A stretch of DNA of 64,000 nucleotides from Psychromarinibacter sp048262455 (GTDB lineage: Bacteria > Pseudomonadota > Alphaproteobacteria > Rhodobacterales > Rhodobacteraceae): NCBI GenBank assembly GCA_048262455.1, contig JBLXFD010000009.1, positions 72,154 through 136,153 on the forward strand, read 5' to 3'. Shown here piece by piece: positions 34,461 to 43,609 of the stretch; position 1 is the stretch's first letter, and each line of letters starts with the position of its first letter. A program made the position numbers and the translations under genes. The notes beneath the pieces were generated by a model. It was not told the DNA's origin, searched no databases, and worked only from the letters and a program-made list of their open reading frames with translations.

Positions 34461-35243
34461 TCATTGCCAATCGACCGGCAGCAAACCGCCGCCGCGCAGC
34501 ACCTCGGCGATCTCGGCACGGTAGCTGTCGCCGTCGCGCTCGTGCCTGTCGCCCTCGTGCAGCACCAGCGGCGCCAGCAGCCGCAGGTCGCCGCGCGCAC
34601 CCTTGCGGGCCCGCAGGATCACCAGTTCCGCCGGCCGCCCGACCCGCGGCGCAAGCGGCAGCAGGCGCAGGTCGCCCAGCCGCGCATCGCAGCCCGCCAG
34701 CAGGTCCGCCAGCCGGTCCGCCCGCTGGATCATCGTCAGCCGCCCGCCAGGCCGCAGCCGCCGCACCGCGGCGTCGATCCAGCGCGCCAGTGGCAGGTCT
34801 TCGGCCAGCGCCGTCTCGCGCCCCGGGTCGGCGGCGGCGCGGCGGGCCTGCGGCAGGTAGTAGGGCGGGTTGGCGATGACGTGGTCGAAGCTGCGGGCGC
34901 GCAGGCACTCGGGTATCCGCGCGATGTCGCCGCCCAGCACCTCCATCTCCAGCCCGTTGGCGGCGGCGTTGGTACGCGCCAGCGCGGCATAGGCAGGCTG
35001 CAGCTCCAGCCCGGTCAGCGACAGCCCGCCAACCCGCGCCCCGAGACAGAGCGAGGCCGCGCCCACGCCGCAGCCGAATTCCAGCACCGACTGCCCGGGC
35101 ACGGCGGGCACAGCGGCGGCCAGCAGCACCGGGTCCACCCCGGCGCGGTAGCCGCGCATCGGCTGCTCCAGCACAAGCCGCCCGCCGAGGAAGCCGTCGT
35201 GCGTGGTCTCGGGGCCGGGTTCAGGCGTTGTGGGGGATGTCAT
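34461..35243 (-). CDS. Class I SAM methyltransferase, tRNA1(Val) (adenine-37-N6)-methyltransferase type
   Basis: The 260-residue enzyme has a SAM site VLEFGCGVGAASLCLG (residues 53-68) and the N6-adenine methyltransferase motif NPPYY at 125-129. The RGYRAGVDPVLLAA start is typical of the TrmN6/YfiC family, which methylates A37 of tRNA1(Val). Assignment to a specific tRNA position is by family. Its start overlaps the end of the upstream DUF2007 gene by 23 nt. Confidence 0.82.
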   Translation of the reverse strand: MTSPTTPEPGPETTHDGFLGGRLVLEQPMRGYRAGVDPVLLAAAVPAVPGQSVLEFGCGVGAASLCLGARVGGLSLTGLELQPAYAALARTNAAANGLEMEVLGGDIARIPECLRARSFDHVIANPPYYLPQARRAAADPGRETALAEDLPLARWIDAAVRRLRPGGRLTMIQRADRLADLLAGCDARLGDLRLLPLAPRVGRPAELVILRARKGARGDLRLLAPLVLHEGDRHERDGDSYRAEIAEVLRGGGLLPVDWQ

Positions 35244-35436
35244 TGTCGCGCAGCACCCGTTGCGCGCCGATCAGGTCGTCGTCGCGCACCATCAGGCGGC
35301 GCGGCAGGATGCCGATCGATCCTTCCAGCACGCTCATGTGAACATCCATCGGGAACGGCTCTATCCCTTCGCCCTCCAGCAGAGCGGTGGCATAGGCGAT
35401 CAACGTCGGGTCGGTGGTACGCAGAAGCTCTTTCAT
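35221..35436 (-). CDS. DUF2007 domain protein
   Basis: This 71-residue protein starts MKELLRTTDPTLIAYATALLEGEGI and ends RRLMVRDDDLIGAQRVLRD. That is the compact ferredoxin-like DUF2007 fold (putative signal-transducing protein); the function is unknown. It precedes and overlaps the TrmN6-like gene, so they form one unit. It diverges from the polyprenyl synthase gene by 52 bp. Confidence 0.85.
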   Translation of the reverse strand: MKELLRTTDPTLIAYATALLEGEGIEPFPMDVHMSVLEGSIGILPRRLMVRDDDLIGAQRVLRDNDIPHNA

Positions 35437-35488
35437 TTCTGCGATATGGGGATATGTAGGTCCCGTTGTCGAGAGGCGGGATGCAACG

Positions 35489-36490
35489 ATGGGACTGGAC
35501 GTGCTGAAAACCAAGCCGCACGAGACGCTGGCAGAGGTGCTGGCCGAGGATCTGGAGGCGACGAACGCGCTGATCCGCGACCGCATGGCCTCGCGTCACG
35601 CCCCCCGCATCCCCGAGGTCACGGCGCACCTGGTAAACGCCGGCGGCAAGCGGCTGCGCCCGATGCTGACGCTGGCGGCGGCGCGGATGCTGGGCTACGG
35701 CGGCCCGCACCACGTGCACCTCGCAGCGACGGTGGAGTTCATCCATACCGCCACCCTGCTGCACGACGACGTGGTGGACGAAAGCGGCCAGCGGCGCGGG
35801 CGGCCAACGGCGAACCTGCTGTGGGACAACAAGTCCAGCGTGCTGGTGGGCGACTACCTGTTCGCGCGGTCCTTCCAGCTTATGGTCGAGACCGGCAGCC
35901 TGCGGGTGCTGGACATCCTTGCCGACGCCTCGGCCACCATCGCCGAGGGCGAGGTGCTGCAGCTGAGCGCCGCGCAGGATCTTGGCACGACCGAGGAGAT
36001 CTACCTGCAGGTGGTCCGCGGCAAGACCGCCGCGCTGTTCGCCGCTGCCTGCGAGGCCGGGGGCGTGATCGCCGGGGGCACCGAGGCGCAGACCGAGGCG
36101 CTGCGCGGCTACGGCGACGCGCTGGGGGTGGCGTTCCAGATTGCCGACGACCTGCTGGACTACGGCGGGGACTCGCTGGCCACGGGCAAGAATGTCGGCG
36201 ACGATTTCCGCGAGCGCAAGCTGACGCTGCCGGTGATCAAGGCGATTGCGGCCGCCGAGGGCGAGGAGCGGGACTTCTGGCGCCGCACCATCGAGAAGGG
36301 CGACCAGCGCGAGGGTGATCTGGATCAGGCGCTGTCGCTGCTGGACCGGCACGGCGCCATGGCGGCGACGCGGCAGGACGCGCTTGGCTGGTCCGCCCGC
36401 GCCCGCGAGGCGCTGGAGGCGCTGCCGCAGGGCGAGCTGCGCGACATTCTCCACGACCTTGCGGACTACGTGGTGGAGCGGATCCGCTAA
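35489..36490 (+). CDS. Polyprenyl diphosphate synthase (octa/decaprenyl type)
   Basis: This trans-prenyltransferase makes the long isoprenoid tail of ubiquinone. The 333-residue protein has GGKRLRPML, the first Asp-rich motif DDVVDE (residues 93-98) and the second, ADDLLDY, near 220. Chain length cannot be read reliably; alphaproteobacterial homologues make C40 or C50. ATG 35489 is chosen over an upstream in-frame start because the family begins near GLDVLKTKP. It ends in the same CTAA tetranucleotide as the convergent ispE. Confidence 0.92.
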   Translation: MGLDVLKTKPHETLAEVLAEDLEATNALIRDRMASRHAPRIPEVTAHLVNAGGKRLRPMLTLAAARMLGYGGPHHVHLAATVEFIHTATLLHDDVVDESGQRRGRPTANLLWDNKSSVLVGDYLFARSFQLMVETGSLRVLDILADASATIAEGEVLQLSAAQDLGTTEEIYLQVVRGKTAALFAAACEAGGVIAGGTEAQTEALRGYGDALGVAFQIADDLLDYGGDSLATGKNVGDDFRERKLTLPVIKAIAAAEGEERDFWRRTIEKGDQREGDLDQALSLLDRHGAMAATRQDALGWSARAREALEALPQGELRDILHDLADYVVERIR

Positions 36491-37314
36491 GCGGCGCGGT
36501 TCAGCACCGTCGCCTGCACCCACCAACCGGGATGCGCCGCGCGCAGGGTCTCCTGCGCCGCCTGCGCCGCTGCCGGAGTGTCGTAGAGCCCGAAGCAGGT
36601 GGCGCCAGAGCCGGACATCCGCACCAGCCGCGCCGGGGTCTGACGCAGCGCCGCCAGCACGTCGCCGACCCGCGTGTCCACCGACAGGGCCGCTGGTTCC
36701 AGGTCGTTGCGAAGGCGGCTCAGCCAGTCCATCAGCTCGGCAACCTCGCAAGGGGGCGGCAGGTCCGGCAGCGGCGGGTTGTCGCGGCTTTGCAGCGCCG
36801 CGAAGATTGCCGGTGTGGAGAGCGCGAAGCCCGGGTTCACCAGCACCGCCGGCAGTTCCGGCAGCGTCACCGGGTCCAGCCGCTCGCCGATGCCGCGCAT
36901 CCGCGTCGGGCGGGCGGCCAGGCACACCGGCACGTCTGCGCCCAGCGACAGGCCTTGGTCGGCGGGCAGCGGCCGGCCCGTCATCGCCGACAGCACCCGC
37001 AGCGCCGCCGCCGCGTCGGAGGAGTCGCCGCCGATTCCCGCCGCCGCTGGCAGGTGCTTTTCCAGCTCCAGCGCCGCCCCCGTCACCCCCAGCGCCCGCG
37101 CCGCGCGCAGCACGAGGTTGCTGTCGTCCACCGGCACCCCGGCGGCCATGGGTCCGGTGACCCGAAGGCTCAGCGACGCGGCCGGCGCCGCGCGCAGGGT
37201 TTCGCCGATGTCCGCGAAACAGACGAGGCTGTCCAGCAGGTGATAGCCATCGGCCCTGCGGCCGGTGACGTGAAGCGCCAGGTTGATTTTCGCCGGCGCG
37301 AAGCCGTCAGCCAT
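36487..37314 (-). CDS. ispE: 4-diphosphocytidyl-2-C-methyl-D-erythritol kinase
   Basis: IspE phosphorylates CDP-ME in the MEP isoprenoid pathway. The 275-residue GHMP kinase has FAPAKINLALHVTGRRADGYHLLDSL at the N-terminus, the ATP loop PAAAGIGGDSSDAAAALR, and a C-terminal MSGSGATCFGLY. It sits opposite a polyprenyl synthase, so both isoprenoid genes adjoin. The ATG lies 8 nt inside the end of the upstream TPR gene, showing co-transcription. Confidence 0.95.
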   Translation of the reverse strand: MADGFAPAKINLALHVTGRRADGYHLLDSLVCFADIGETLRAAPAASLSLRVTGPMAAGVPVDDSNLVLRAARALGVTGAALELEKHLPAAAGIGGDSSDAAAALRVLSAMTGRPLPADQGLSLGADVPVCLAARPTRMRGIGERLDPVTLPELPAVLVNPGFALSTPAIFAALQSRDNPPLPDLPPPCEVAELMDWLSRLRNDLEPAALSVDTRVGDVLAALRQTPARLVRMSGSGATCFGLYDTPAAAQAAQETLRAAHPGWWVQATVLNRAA

Positions 37315-39022
37315 CCGTGTTGGAGAAACGGATCGGCTGTTCGCCCTCGGCCTCCAGCACCACGTCCAGCCCGACCTCCAGCTTGCGGCGGATGCGCACC
37401 GCGTCCTTCTCCTCGGGGTCGAAGGACAGCGCGCGCTTCCACTGGAACCGGGCCTCGGTCTGCCGGCCAACCGCCCAGTAGGCATCGCCCAGGTGATCGT
37501 TGACCACCGGGTCCACCGCCATCAGTTCCGCCGCGCGCTCCAGGTTGACCACGGCATCGCGGTACTGGCCAAGGCGGAACTGCACCCAGCCGAGCGAGTC
37601 GATGATGTAGCCGGAGTTCGGCTGCGCCGCGACGGCCTTCTCGATCATCGCCAGCGCCTCGTCGTAGTTCTCGCCCTTCTCGACGAAGGAATAGCCGAGG
37701 TAGTTCAGCACCTGCGGCTGGTCGGGGTTCAGCTCCAGCGCCTTGCGGAAATCGGATTCCGCCTGCTCCCAGCGATCCAGACGCTCGTTCGCGATGCCGC
37801 GGGCGAAGAACAACAGCCACTGCGGCCGCTGCGGATCGGGGTACAGCGCGATGGCGGCATCGTAGGCGCGGGCGGCCTCGTCGTAGCGTTCCAGCCCGCG
37901 CAGGGTGTCGCCCAGGGTGATGTGCACCGCGGGGTTGTCCGCCTCCAGCCGCGCCAGCTGTTCCATCACCTCGACCGCGGCCTCGATCTTGCCGGAGCGG
38001 CGCAGCGTCTCGGCGCGGCCCAACTCGGCGGCGGCGAAGGAGGGATCCTCGCGCGGAATGCGGTTGTAGGTCTCGGTCGCCAGTTCGTAGCGTTCCAGGT
38101 TTTCCAGCAGCGCGGCCGACAGCAGGATCGCGTCCACGTGGCCGGGGCGAAGGTATTCCGCCACCCGGCTGTACAGCAGGGTGTAGCCGTCCGCCGTCTC
38201 GCCCGACAGCGCGCCGGCCACCACCAGGAACACCTCGGCCGCGCCGTCGCGGGCGTTGCGCACTGCGGTGAAGGGCAGCGTCTCGCCCGCCACCAGCGCG
38301 GCACGCATCGCCTCCAGCTGCGGGTCCAGGTCGTCGCCGAAGCCGAGGTCGATCAGCTCGATCGCGTCCTCGTTCCGCTCCAGCTGGCTGAGCACCTCGA
38401 CGTAGGCGGCGATGCCGCGCCGGGTCAGTTGCAGGGGGCCGTCGGTGTCGCCCGAAAGGATCTCGGCCGCGCCCTCGAAATCGCCCACCGTCGCCAGCGC
38501 CAGCGCCTTGTGGTACAGGCCAAACAGCCGCACGCCCTCGTCCTCGGACACGGTGTCGAAGGTTTCCAACGCGTCCGACATGCGGCCGGCCCCGATCTGC
38601 GCCCAGGCGCGGATCAGCGGGTTGATCGCCTCGCCCACCGACAGGCCGGCGTCGAGATCGTCCAGCACCTGGTCGAAGTTCTCGCGCTTCAGCGCATCGG
38701 CCGCCAGCGCCATGTTGGCGATCTGGCTGCTGACCCCCAGCGAGATCAGCCGCCGCGCGATGGTGGCGGCCTTGTCGATATCGCCAAGCGCCATGGTCGA
38801 CATGACCGCGCTTTCCAGAAGCGCCGGGTTCGACGGGTCCTGCACGATCGCCCGGCCGTAGTAGTCCGCGGCCGCCTTGAAGTCGCTGAAGAAGGACGCG
38901 TGCCGCGCCGCCAGGTAGGCGCCGGCGACGCCTTGGGCGGCGGCGGGCACGGGGGCGGTCGCCGCAGCGCCGGCAAGGGTCAGCGCAAGGGCCTTGAAGG
39001 TAAAGCTAGCCACGGTTTTCAA
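37307..39022 (-). CDS. Exported tetratricopeptide-repeat protein
   Basis: The 571-residue protein has a signal peptide (ALALTLAGAAATAPVPAAAQG) and then TPR helices through its length. Clear repeats include LGDTLRGLERYDEAARAYDAAIALYP, ARGIANERLDRWEQAESDF and LGYSFVEKGENYDEALAMIEKA in pieces. It probably acts in the periplasm as a protein-interaction scaffold; no enzymatic part is visible. Its stop lies inside the ispE start region. An upstream ispE-TPR arrangement is common in related genomes as far as I recall. Confidence 0.85.
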   Translation of the reverse strand: MKTVASFTFKALALTLAGAAATAPVPAAAQGVAGAYLAARHASFFSDFKAAADYYGRAIVQDPSNPALLESAVMSTMALGDIDKAATIARRLISLGVSSQIANMALAADALKRENFDQVLDDLDAGLSVGEAINPLIRAWAQIGAGRMSDALETFDTVSEDEGVRLFGLYHKALALATVGDFEGAAEILSGDTDGPLQLTRRGIAAYVEVLSQLERNEDAIELIDLGFGDDLDPQLEAMRAALVAGETLPFTAVRNARDGAAEVFLVVAGALSGETADGYTLLYSRVAEYLRPGHVDAILLSAALLENLERYELATETYNRIPREDPSFAAAELGRAETLRRSGKIEAAVEVMEQLARLEADNPAVHITLGDTLRGLERYDEAARAYDAAIALYPDPQRPQWLLFFARGIANERLDRWEQAESDFRKALELNPDQPQVLNYLGYSFVEKGENYDEALAMIEKAVAAQPNSGYIIDSLGWVQFRLGQYRDAVVNLERAAELMAVDPVVNDHLGDAYWAVGRQTEARFQWKRALSFDPEEKDAVRIRRKLEVGLDVVLEAEGEQPIRFSNTDG

Positions 39023-39114
39023 ACCTTTCGATGGGTCCGCGGCAGCGTAGCTTGACCATAGGCCCCATGCAACGCGCGGGGCGGGATTCCGCCGCTACCC
39101 ACACGCTAGTGTGA

Positions 39115-39138
39115 CCCCGCCGCCGGAGCGAGGCGGGG
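39115..39138 (-). terminator. Hairpin downstream of the ETF-QO gene
   Basis: CCCCGCC and GGCGGGG arms with a 10-nt loop lie 10 nt after the ETF-QO stop on the minus strand, without a T tract. A second small repeat, CACAC-GCTA-GTGTG (39100-39113), is next to it on the TPR-gene side. Confidence 0.4.
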
Positions 39139-39147
39139 CCAGGGCAC

Positions 39148-40797
39148 TTACATGTTCGGATAATTCGGCCCGTCGCCCCCCTGCGGCGTGGTCCAGACGA
39201 TGTTCTGGCTGGGATCCTTGATGTCGCAGGTCTTGCAGTGCACGCAGTTCTGGAAGTTGATCACGAACTCCGCCTTGCCGTCCTTTTCCACCACCTCGTA
39301 GACCCCGGCGGGGCAGTAGCGCTGCGCCGGCTCGGCGTATTCCGGCAGGTTCACCGCGATCGGGATCGAGGGGTCCTTCAGCTTCAGGTGGCAGGGCTGG
39401 CTTTCCTCGTGGTTGGTCATGGCGAAGCTGACGCTGGTCAGCCGGTCGAAGCTGAGCTTGCCGTCGGGCTTGGGGTAATCGATGGGCTTGAAGTCCTTCG
39501 CCTTGCCGGTGCTGGCGGCGTCGGTCTTACCGTGCTTCAGCGTGCCCAGCAGCGAGCGGCCGAACAGGTTCTGCACCCACATGTCAAAGCCCCCCAACGT
39601 CAGCGAGGCCCAGAGCCCGCGGCGCGACCAGAGCGGTTTGACGTTGCGCACCCGGCGCAGGTCGCGGCCGATCGGCCCCTCGTGCACCTCGGTGTCGTAG
39701 GCGGTCAGCTCGTCCCCCGCGCGGCCGGCCTGCAGCGCCGCGTGCGCCGCCTCGGCCGCGGCCTTGCCGGACAACATCGCGTTGTGGTTGCCCTTGATGC
39801 GCGGCACGTTGACCATGCCCGCCGAACATCCCAGCAGCGCGCCGCCGGGGAAGACCGTTTTCGGCAGAGACTGGTAACCGCCCTCGGAAATCGCGCGCGA
39901 TCCGTAGGCGACGCGCTTGCCGCCCTCCAGCAGCGGCGCGATGGCCGGGTGATGCTTGAACCGCTGGAATTCCTGGTAGGGGCGCAGGTAGGGGTTTTCG
40001 TAGTTCAGGTGCACCACGAAGCCGATGAACAGCTGGTTGTTCTCGGCATGGTACACGAAGGACCCGCCGCCGGCGTTCGAGCCAAGCGGCCAGCCCATGG
40101 TGTGGGTGACGGTGCCCTCGCGGTGCTTTGCCGGGTCGATCTCCCAGATCTCCTTCAGCCCGATGCCGTATTTCTGCGGCTCGCGCCCCTCGTCCAGCCC
40201 GTAGCGGGCGATCACCTGCTTGGACAGCGACCCGCGCACGCCCTCGCCAAGGAACACGTACTTGCCCAGCAGCTCCATCCCCGGCTCGTAGTTCGGGCCG
40301 GGCGTGCCGTCGGCGTTGCGCCCGAATTCGCCCGCGACCACGCCGCGCACCGCGCCGTCCTCGCCGTAGACCAGTTCAGAGCAGGACATGCCCGGAAAGA
40401 CCTCGACCCCCAGCGCCTCGGCCTGCTCGGCCAGCCAGCGGCAGACGTTGCCCATCGAGACGATGTAGTTGCCGTGGTTGCGCATCAGCGGGGGCATCGG
40501 CCAGTTGGGGATACGGATCTTCCCCTCCTCGCCCAGCAGCAGGAAGTTGTCGGCCTTCACCGGCACTTTCAGCGGCGCGCCCTTTTCCTTCCAGTCGGGA
40601 ATCAGCGCATCCAGCCCGCAGGGGTCCAGCACCGCGCCCGACAGGATGTGGGCGCCCACCTCGCTGCCCTTTTCCAGCACCACGACGTTGATCTCGGCGT
40701 CCAGCTGCTTCAGCCGGATCGCGGCAGACAGGCCCGCGGGCCCCGCCCCGACGATCACCACGTCGTATTCCATCGACTCCCGCTCGATCCCGGCCAT
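39148..40797 (-). CDS. Electron transfer flavoprotein-ubiquinone oxidoreductase
   Basis: ETF-QO passes electrons from ETF, reduced by acyl-CoA dehydrogenases, to ubiquinone at the inner membrane. The 549-residue protein has the FAD motif VVIVGAGPAGLSAAIRLK near residue 12, GMSCSELVYGEDG and KGNHNAMLSGKAAAEA. At the end is a 4Fe-4S site with CPAGVYE and FQNCVHCKTCDIKDP. ATG 40797 follows GGGGAGCAGG. Upstream in-frame sequence to 41109 is the greA antisense and is not coding here. Confidence 0.96.
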   Translation of the reverse strand: MAGIERESMEYDVVIVGAGPAGLSAAIRLKQLDAEINVVVLEKGSEVGAHILSGAVLDPCGLDALIPDWKEKGAPLKVPVKADNFLLLGEEGKIRIPNWPMPPLMRNHGNYIVSMGNVCRWLAEQAEALGVEVFPGMSCSELVYGEDGAVRGVVAGEFGRNADGTPGPNYEPGMELLGKYVFLGEGVRGSLSKQVIARYGLDEGREPQKYGIGLKEIWEIDPAKHREGTVTHTMGWPLGSNAGGGSFVYHAENNQLFIGFVVHLNYENPYLRPYQEFQRFKHHPAIAPLLEGGKRVAYGSRAISEGGYQSLPKTVFPGGALLGCSAGMVNVPRIKGNHNAMLSGKAAAEAAHAALQAGRAGDELTAYDTEVHEGPIGRDLRRVRNVKPLWSRRGLWASLTLGGFDMWVQNLFGRSLLGTLKHGKTDAASTGKAKDFKPIDYPKPDGKLSFDRLTSVSFAMTNHEESQPCHLKLKDPSIPIAVNLPEYAEPAQRYCPAGVYEVVEKDGKAEFVINFQNCVHCKTCDIKDPSQNIVWTTPQGGDGPNYPNM

Positions 40798-40962
40798 GTC
40801 CTGCTCCCCTTCCTGATCCGCAACAGAGGTAGACAGCGCGCCGCTGAGGGTCAATTGTTGCAACGCCCGGCAGTCCGCCCCGGCGGGCGCGGCGCTTGAC
40901 TTTCGGGCCGCGCGCGCTGAGGTAGACTGCCAACCCCGGAACAGTCGCGAAAAGCCGAAGCC

Positions 40963-41433
40963 ATGGACAAGATACCCCTGACCCGCGCGGGCTACACCGC
41001 ATTGAGCGGAGAGCTGAAAACGCTGAAATCCATCGAGCGCCCCGCCGTCATCCGCTCTATCGCGGAGGCGCGCGAGCACGGGGACCTGTCGGAGAACGCG
41101 GAATACCACGCGGCGCGCGAAAAGCAGGGCTTCATCGAGACCCGCATCAAGGAGCTGGAGGCGATCATCGGCCGCGCCGATGTCATCGACCCCGGCAAGC
41201 TGTCCGGTCCGATCAAGTTCGGCGCCACCGTCAAGCTGGTGGACGAGGATACCGACGAGGAAAAGATCTACCAGATCGTCGGCGAGCCGGAGGCGGACAT
41301 CGGCGCCGGCAAGCTGAACCTCGCCTCGCCGCTGGCGCGCGCGCTGATCGGCAAGGAGGAAGGCGATTCCATCGAGGTCCGCACGCCCGGCGGCGAAAAG
41401 AGCTACGAGGTCTTGAGCGTCGAGTACATCTAG
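40963..41433 (+). CDS. greA: Transcription elongation factor GreA
   Basis: GreA rescues backtracked RNA polymerase by stimulating transcript cleavage. The 156-residue protein has the N-terminal coiled coil with the acidic tip EHGDLSENAEYHAAREKQ and the C-terminal FKBP-like domain (PIKFGATVKLVDEDT ... LIGKEEGDSIEVRTPGG). It is divergent from ETF-QO across 165 bp. Confidence 0.97.
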   Translation: MDKIPLTRAGYTALSGELKTLKSIERPAVIRSIAEAREHGDLSENAEYHAAREKQGFIETRIKELEAIIGRADVIDPGKLSGPIKFGATVKLVDEDTDEEKIYQIVGEPEADIGAGKLNLASPLARALIGKEEGDSIEVRTPGGEKSYEVLSVEYI

Positions 41434-41464
41434 CCCGCCCTACGGGGCCGGCAGCGAGGACCGG

Positions 41465-42442
41465 ATGGCCGAGCGTCACAGCGACAGGTTCCGCGCGCAG
41501 CGCGCGGCGGCGGCAGAGATCATCGCCGCGGTGCTTTCGGTCCTGTGGATCGCGGGCGTGGGCCTGTATTTCCTGTTCGCCGACGATCCGCGCGCCCCCC
41601 GCGTGGACACTCCGCGCTTCGTGATGACGCTGCTGGCGATCTTCCTGCCGGTGGCGATGATCTGGATCGGCGCCGCGGCGGCGCGGGCGGCGCGGCTGAT
41701 GCGCGAGGAATCGGCGCGGCTGCAGGCGGCGATCGACGCGATCCGGCAAGGCTACATTGACAGGCAGGCGCCCCCCGGCCCGCGCGGCACGGTGGAGGAA
41801 AAGCTGGAGGAAATCGCCCGTGCGCAGCGAAAGACCGAAAGCGCGCTGGCCACCTTCACCTCGATCCGCCACATGCCCGAACCGCTGGCCCCCCTGGCCC
41901 CGCTGCCGCCGCAGGGCGCCGACGACCAAGCCAGCCTCGCCCTCGGCACCCCCGCCGAGGCGTTGTCGGAACCGGTGTCCACCGCCGATTTCCTGCGCGC
42001 CATCAACTTTCCCGAGAACGGCGAGGACAAGGAAGGCTTCCGCGCCCTGCGCCGCGCGCTGCACGACCGGCAGACCGCGCAGCTGATCACCGCCGCGCAG
42101 GACATCCTGTCGCTGCTGGCGCAGGAAGGCATCTACATGGACGACCTGAACCCCGACCGCGCCCGCCCCGAGATCTGGCGCCGCTTCGCCCGGGGCGAGC
42201 GGGGGCGCGCCATTGCCGCGCTGGGCGGGGTGCGCGACCGGTCGTCGCTGGCGCTGGTGGCGGGCCGGATGCGCACCGACCCCGCCTTCCGCGACACCGC
42301 CCACCACTTCCTGCGCCGCTTCGACGACATGCTGATCGGCTTCGAGCGCAATGCCAGCGACGCAGAGCTGGCGGAACTGTCGGACACCCGCACCGCCCGC
42401 GCCTTCATGCTGCTGGGCCGGGTCGCGGGCAGCTTTGCCTGA
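41465..42442 (+). CDS. Hypothetical membrane protein with coiled coil
   Basis: I do not recognise a family with a known function. The 325-residue protein has two membrane segments (about residues 19-38 and 53-73) and a charged helical stretch likely to form a coiled coil (about 75-135, RLQAAIDAIRQG ... EEKLEEIARAQRKTESA). A proline-rich linker is followed by a helical cytoplasmic domain of about 160 residues (ADFLRAINFPENGEDKEGFRALRRALHDRQTAQL). Only two short periplasmic turns are predicted. It lies 31 nt after greA and 4 nt before azlC, so it may share their transcript. Confidence 0.75.
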   Translation: MAERHSDRFRAQRAAAAEIIAAVLSVLWIAGVGLYFLFADDPRAPRVDTPRFVMTLLAIFLPVAMIWIGAAAARAARLMREESARLQAAIDAIRQGYIDRQAPPGPRGTVEEKLEEIARAQRKTESALATFTSIRHMPEPLAPLAPLPPQGADDQASLALGTPAEALSEPVSTADFLRAINFPENGEDKEGFRALRRALHDRQTAQLITAAQDILSLLAQEGIYMDDLNPDRARPEIWRRFARGERGRAIAALGGVRDRSSLALVAGRMRTDPAFRDTAHHFLRRFDDMLIGFERNASDAELAELSDTRTARAFMLLGRVAGSFA

Positions 42443-42446
42443 CGCC

Positions 42447-43151
42447 ATGACCGACATCTCCCCTGTCTACTGGCGCGGCGTGCGGCATGGCGCCCCCTTC
42501 CTGGTGGTGCTGGTGCCCTTCGCACTGGTCTTCGGGCTGGTGGCGACCGAGGCGGGGCTGCCGGTCTCGCAGGTCATGGGCTTCTCGGTACTGGTGATCG
42601 CCGGCGCCGCGCAGATCACCGCGCTGCAGATGATGCAGGAGAACGCGCCGCTGATGGTGGTGCTGGCGGCGGCGCTGGCGGTGAACCTGCGCATGGCGAT
42701 GTATTCCGCCGCGCTGGTGCCCTGGCTGGGGCCCGCGCCGCTGTGGCAGCGCGCCATCATCGCCTATTTCAACGTCGACCAGAGCTTTGCCCTGGCGCAG
42801 GCGGAGTACGAGAAGCGCCCTGCCCTGACGGTGCCGCAGCGGGTGGCCTACTTCCTTGGCGTCGCCACCCCGGTCTGCCCGCCCTGGTACCTGTTCACCT
42901 GGATCGGCGCCACGCTGGGCGCCCGGGTCCCGCCGGAGTGGGCGCTGGATTTCGCGGTGCCGATCACCTTCCTCGCCATCATCGCCCCCGCCCTGCGGAC
43001 CGTGGCGCATCTTGCCGCCGCCGGCACCTCGATCGTGATCGCGCTGGCGCTGGCCTTCCTGCCCTCGGGCCTCGGGGTGCTGATCGCCGGGGTCATCGCC
43101 ATGGCGGTGGGGGCGCGGGTGGAACTCTGGCAGAAGGCGCGGCAGGGATGA
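42447..43151 (+). CDS. AzlC family branched-chain amino acid exporter, large subunit
   Basis: The 234-residue membrane protein has the AzlC (LIV-E) pattern: GVRHGAPFLVVLVPFALVFGLVATEAG at the start, an AGAAQITALQMM helix, then NLRMAMYSAALVPWLG. It pairs with AzlD to export branched-chain amino acids. ATG 42447 follows the upstream stop by 4 nt, and its own stop overlaps the azlD start (ATGA). Confidence 0.9.
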   Translation: MTDISPVYWRGVRHGAPFLVVLVPFALVFGLVATEAGLPVSQVMGFSVLVIAGAAQITALQMMQENAPLMVVLAAALAVNLRMAMYSAALVPWLGPAPLWQRAIIAYFNVDQSFALAQAEYEKRPALTVPQRVAYFLGVATPVCPPWYLFTWIGATLGARVPPEWALDFAVPITFLAIIAPALRTVAHLAAAGTSIVIALALAFLPSGLGVLIAGVIAMAVGARVELWQKARQG

Positions 43152-43477
43152 GCTATTCCGAGGCCGGGATCTGGGCGGTGATCGTGCTGCTGGGGCTGGG
43201 CACCTTCCTGATCCGCTTTTCCTTCCTCGGCCTGATCGGCGACCGCAAGCTGCCGGAATGGGTGCTGCGCCACCTGCGCTACACCCCCGTCGCGGTGCTG
43301 CCGGGGCTGGTGGCGCCGCTGGTGCTCTGGCCCGCCGCCACCGAGGGGCAGACCGACCCGTCGCGGCTGGCGGCGGGGCTGGTGACGCTGGCAGTCGGCT
43401 ACCTGACGAAGAACTTCGTCGCCGCCGCCTGCGCGGGTGCCGCGACGCTGGCGGGCGGGCTCTACCTGCTGGGCTGA
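43148..43477 (+). CDS. AzlD domain protein, small subunit of branched-chain amino acid exporter
   Basis: This 109-residue protein has four hydrophobic segments. It starts WAVIVLLGLGTFLIRFSFLGLIG and contains VLRHLRYTPVAVLPGLVAPLVLWP, the AzlD core. The ATGA overlap with azlC ensures matched synthesis of the two subunits. Confidence 0.9.
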   Translation: MSYSEAGIWAVIVLLGLGTFLIRFSFLGLIGDRKLPEWVLRHLRYTPVAVLPGLVAPLVLWPAATEGQTDPSRLAAGLVTLAVGYLTKNFVAAACAGAATLAGGLYLLG

Positions 43478-43609
43478 GTCGCCGGGCGCTGGACCCTTCC
43501 CCGGCGCTGGCGTAGCAAGACCGCGAGTCCCGCCGGTACGGAAGGATCGACCATCGCCCGCCCCGCCTCCCCGCTGAACGTCCCGCTTCCGGGCCAGGCC
43601 GCCGACAAC

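Noticed and set aside
40798..41109. An N-terminal extension of ETF-QO upstream of 40797.
   Set aside because: It runs antisense into greA and lacks any domain. The ATG at 40797 has a good ribosome-binding site and the FAD motif follows at the expected distance.
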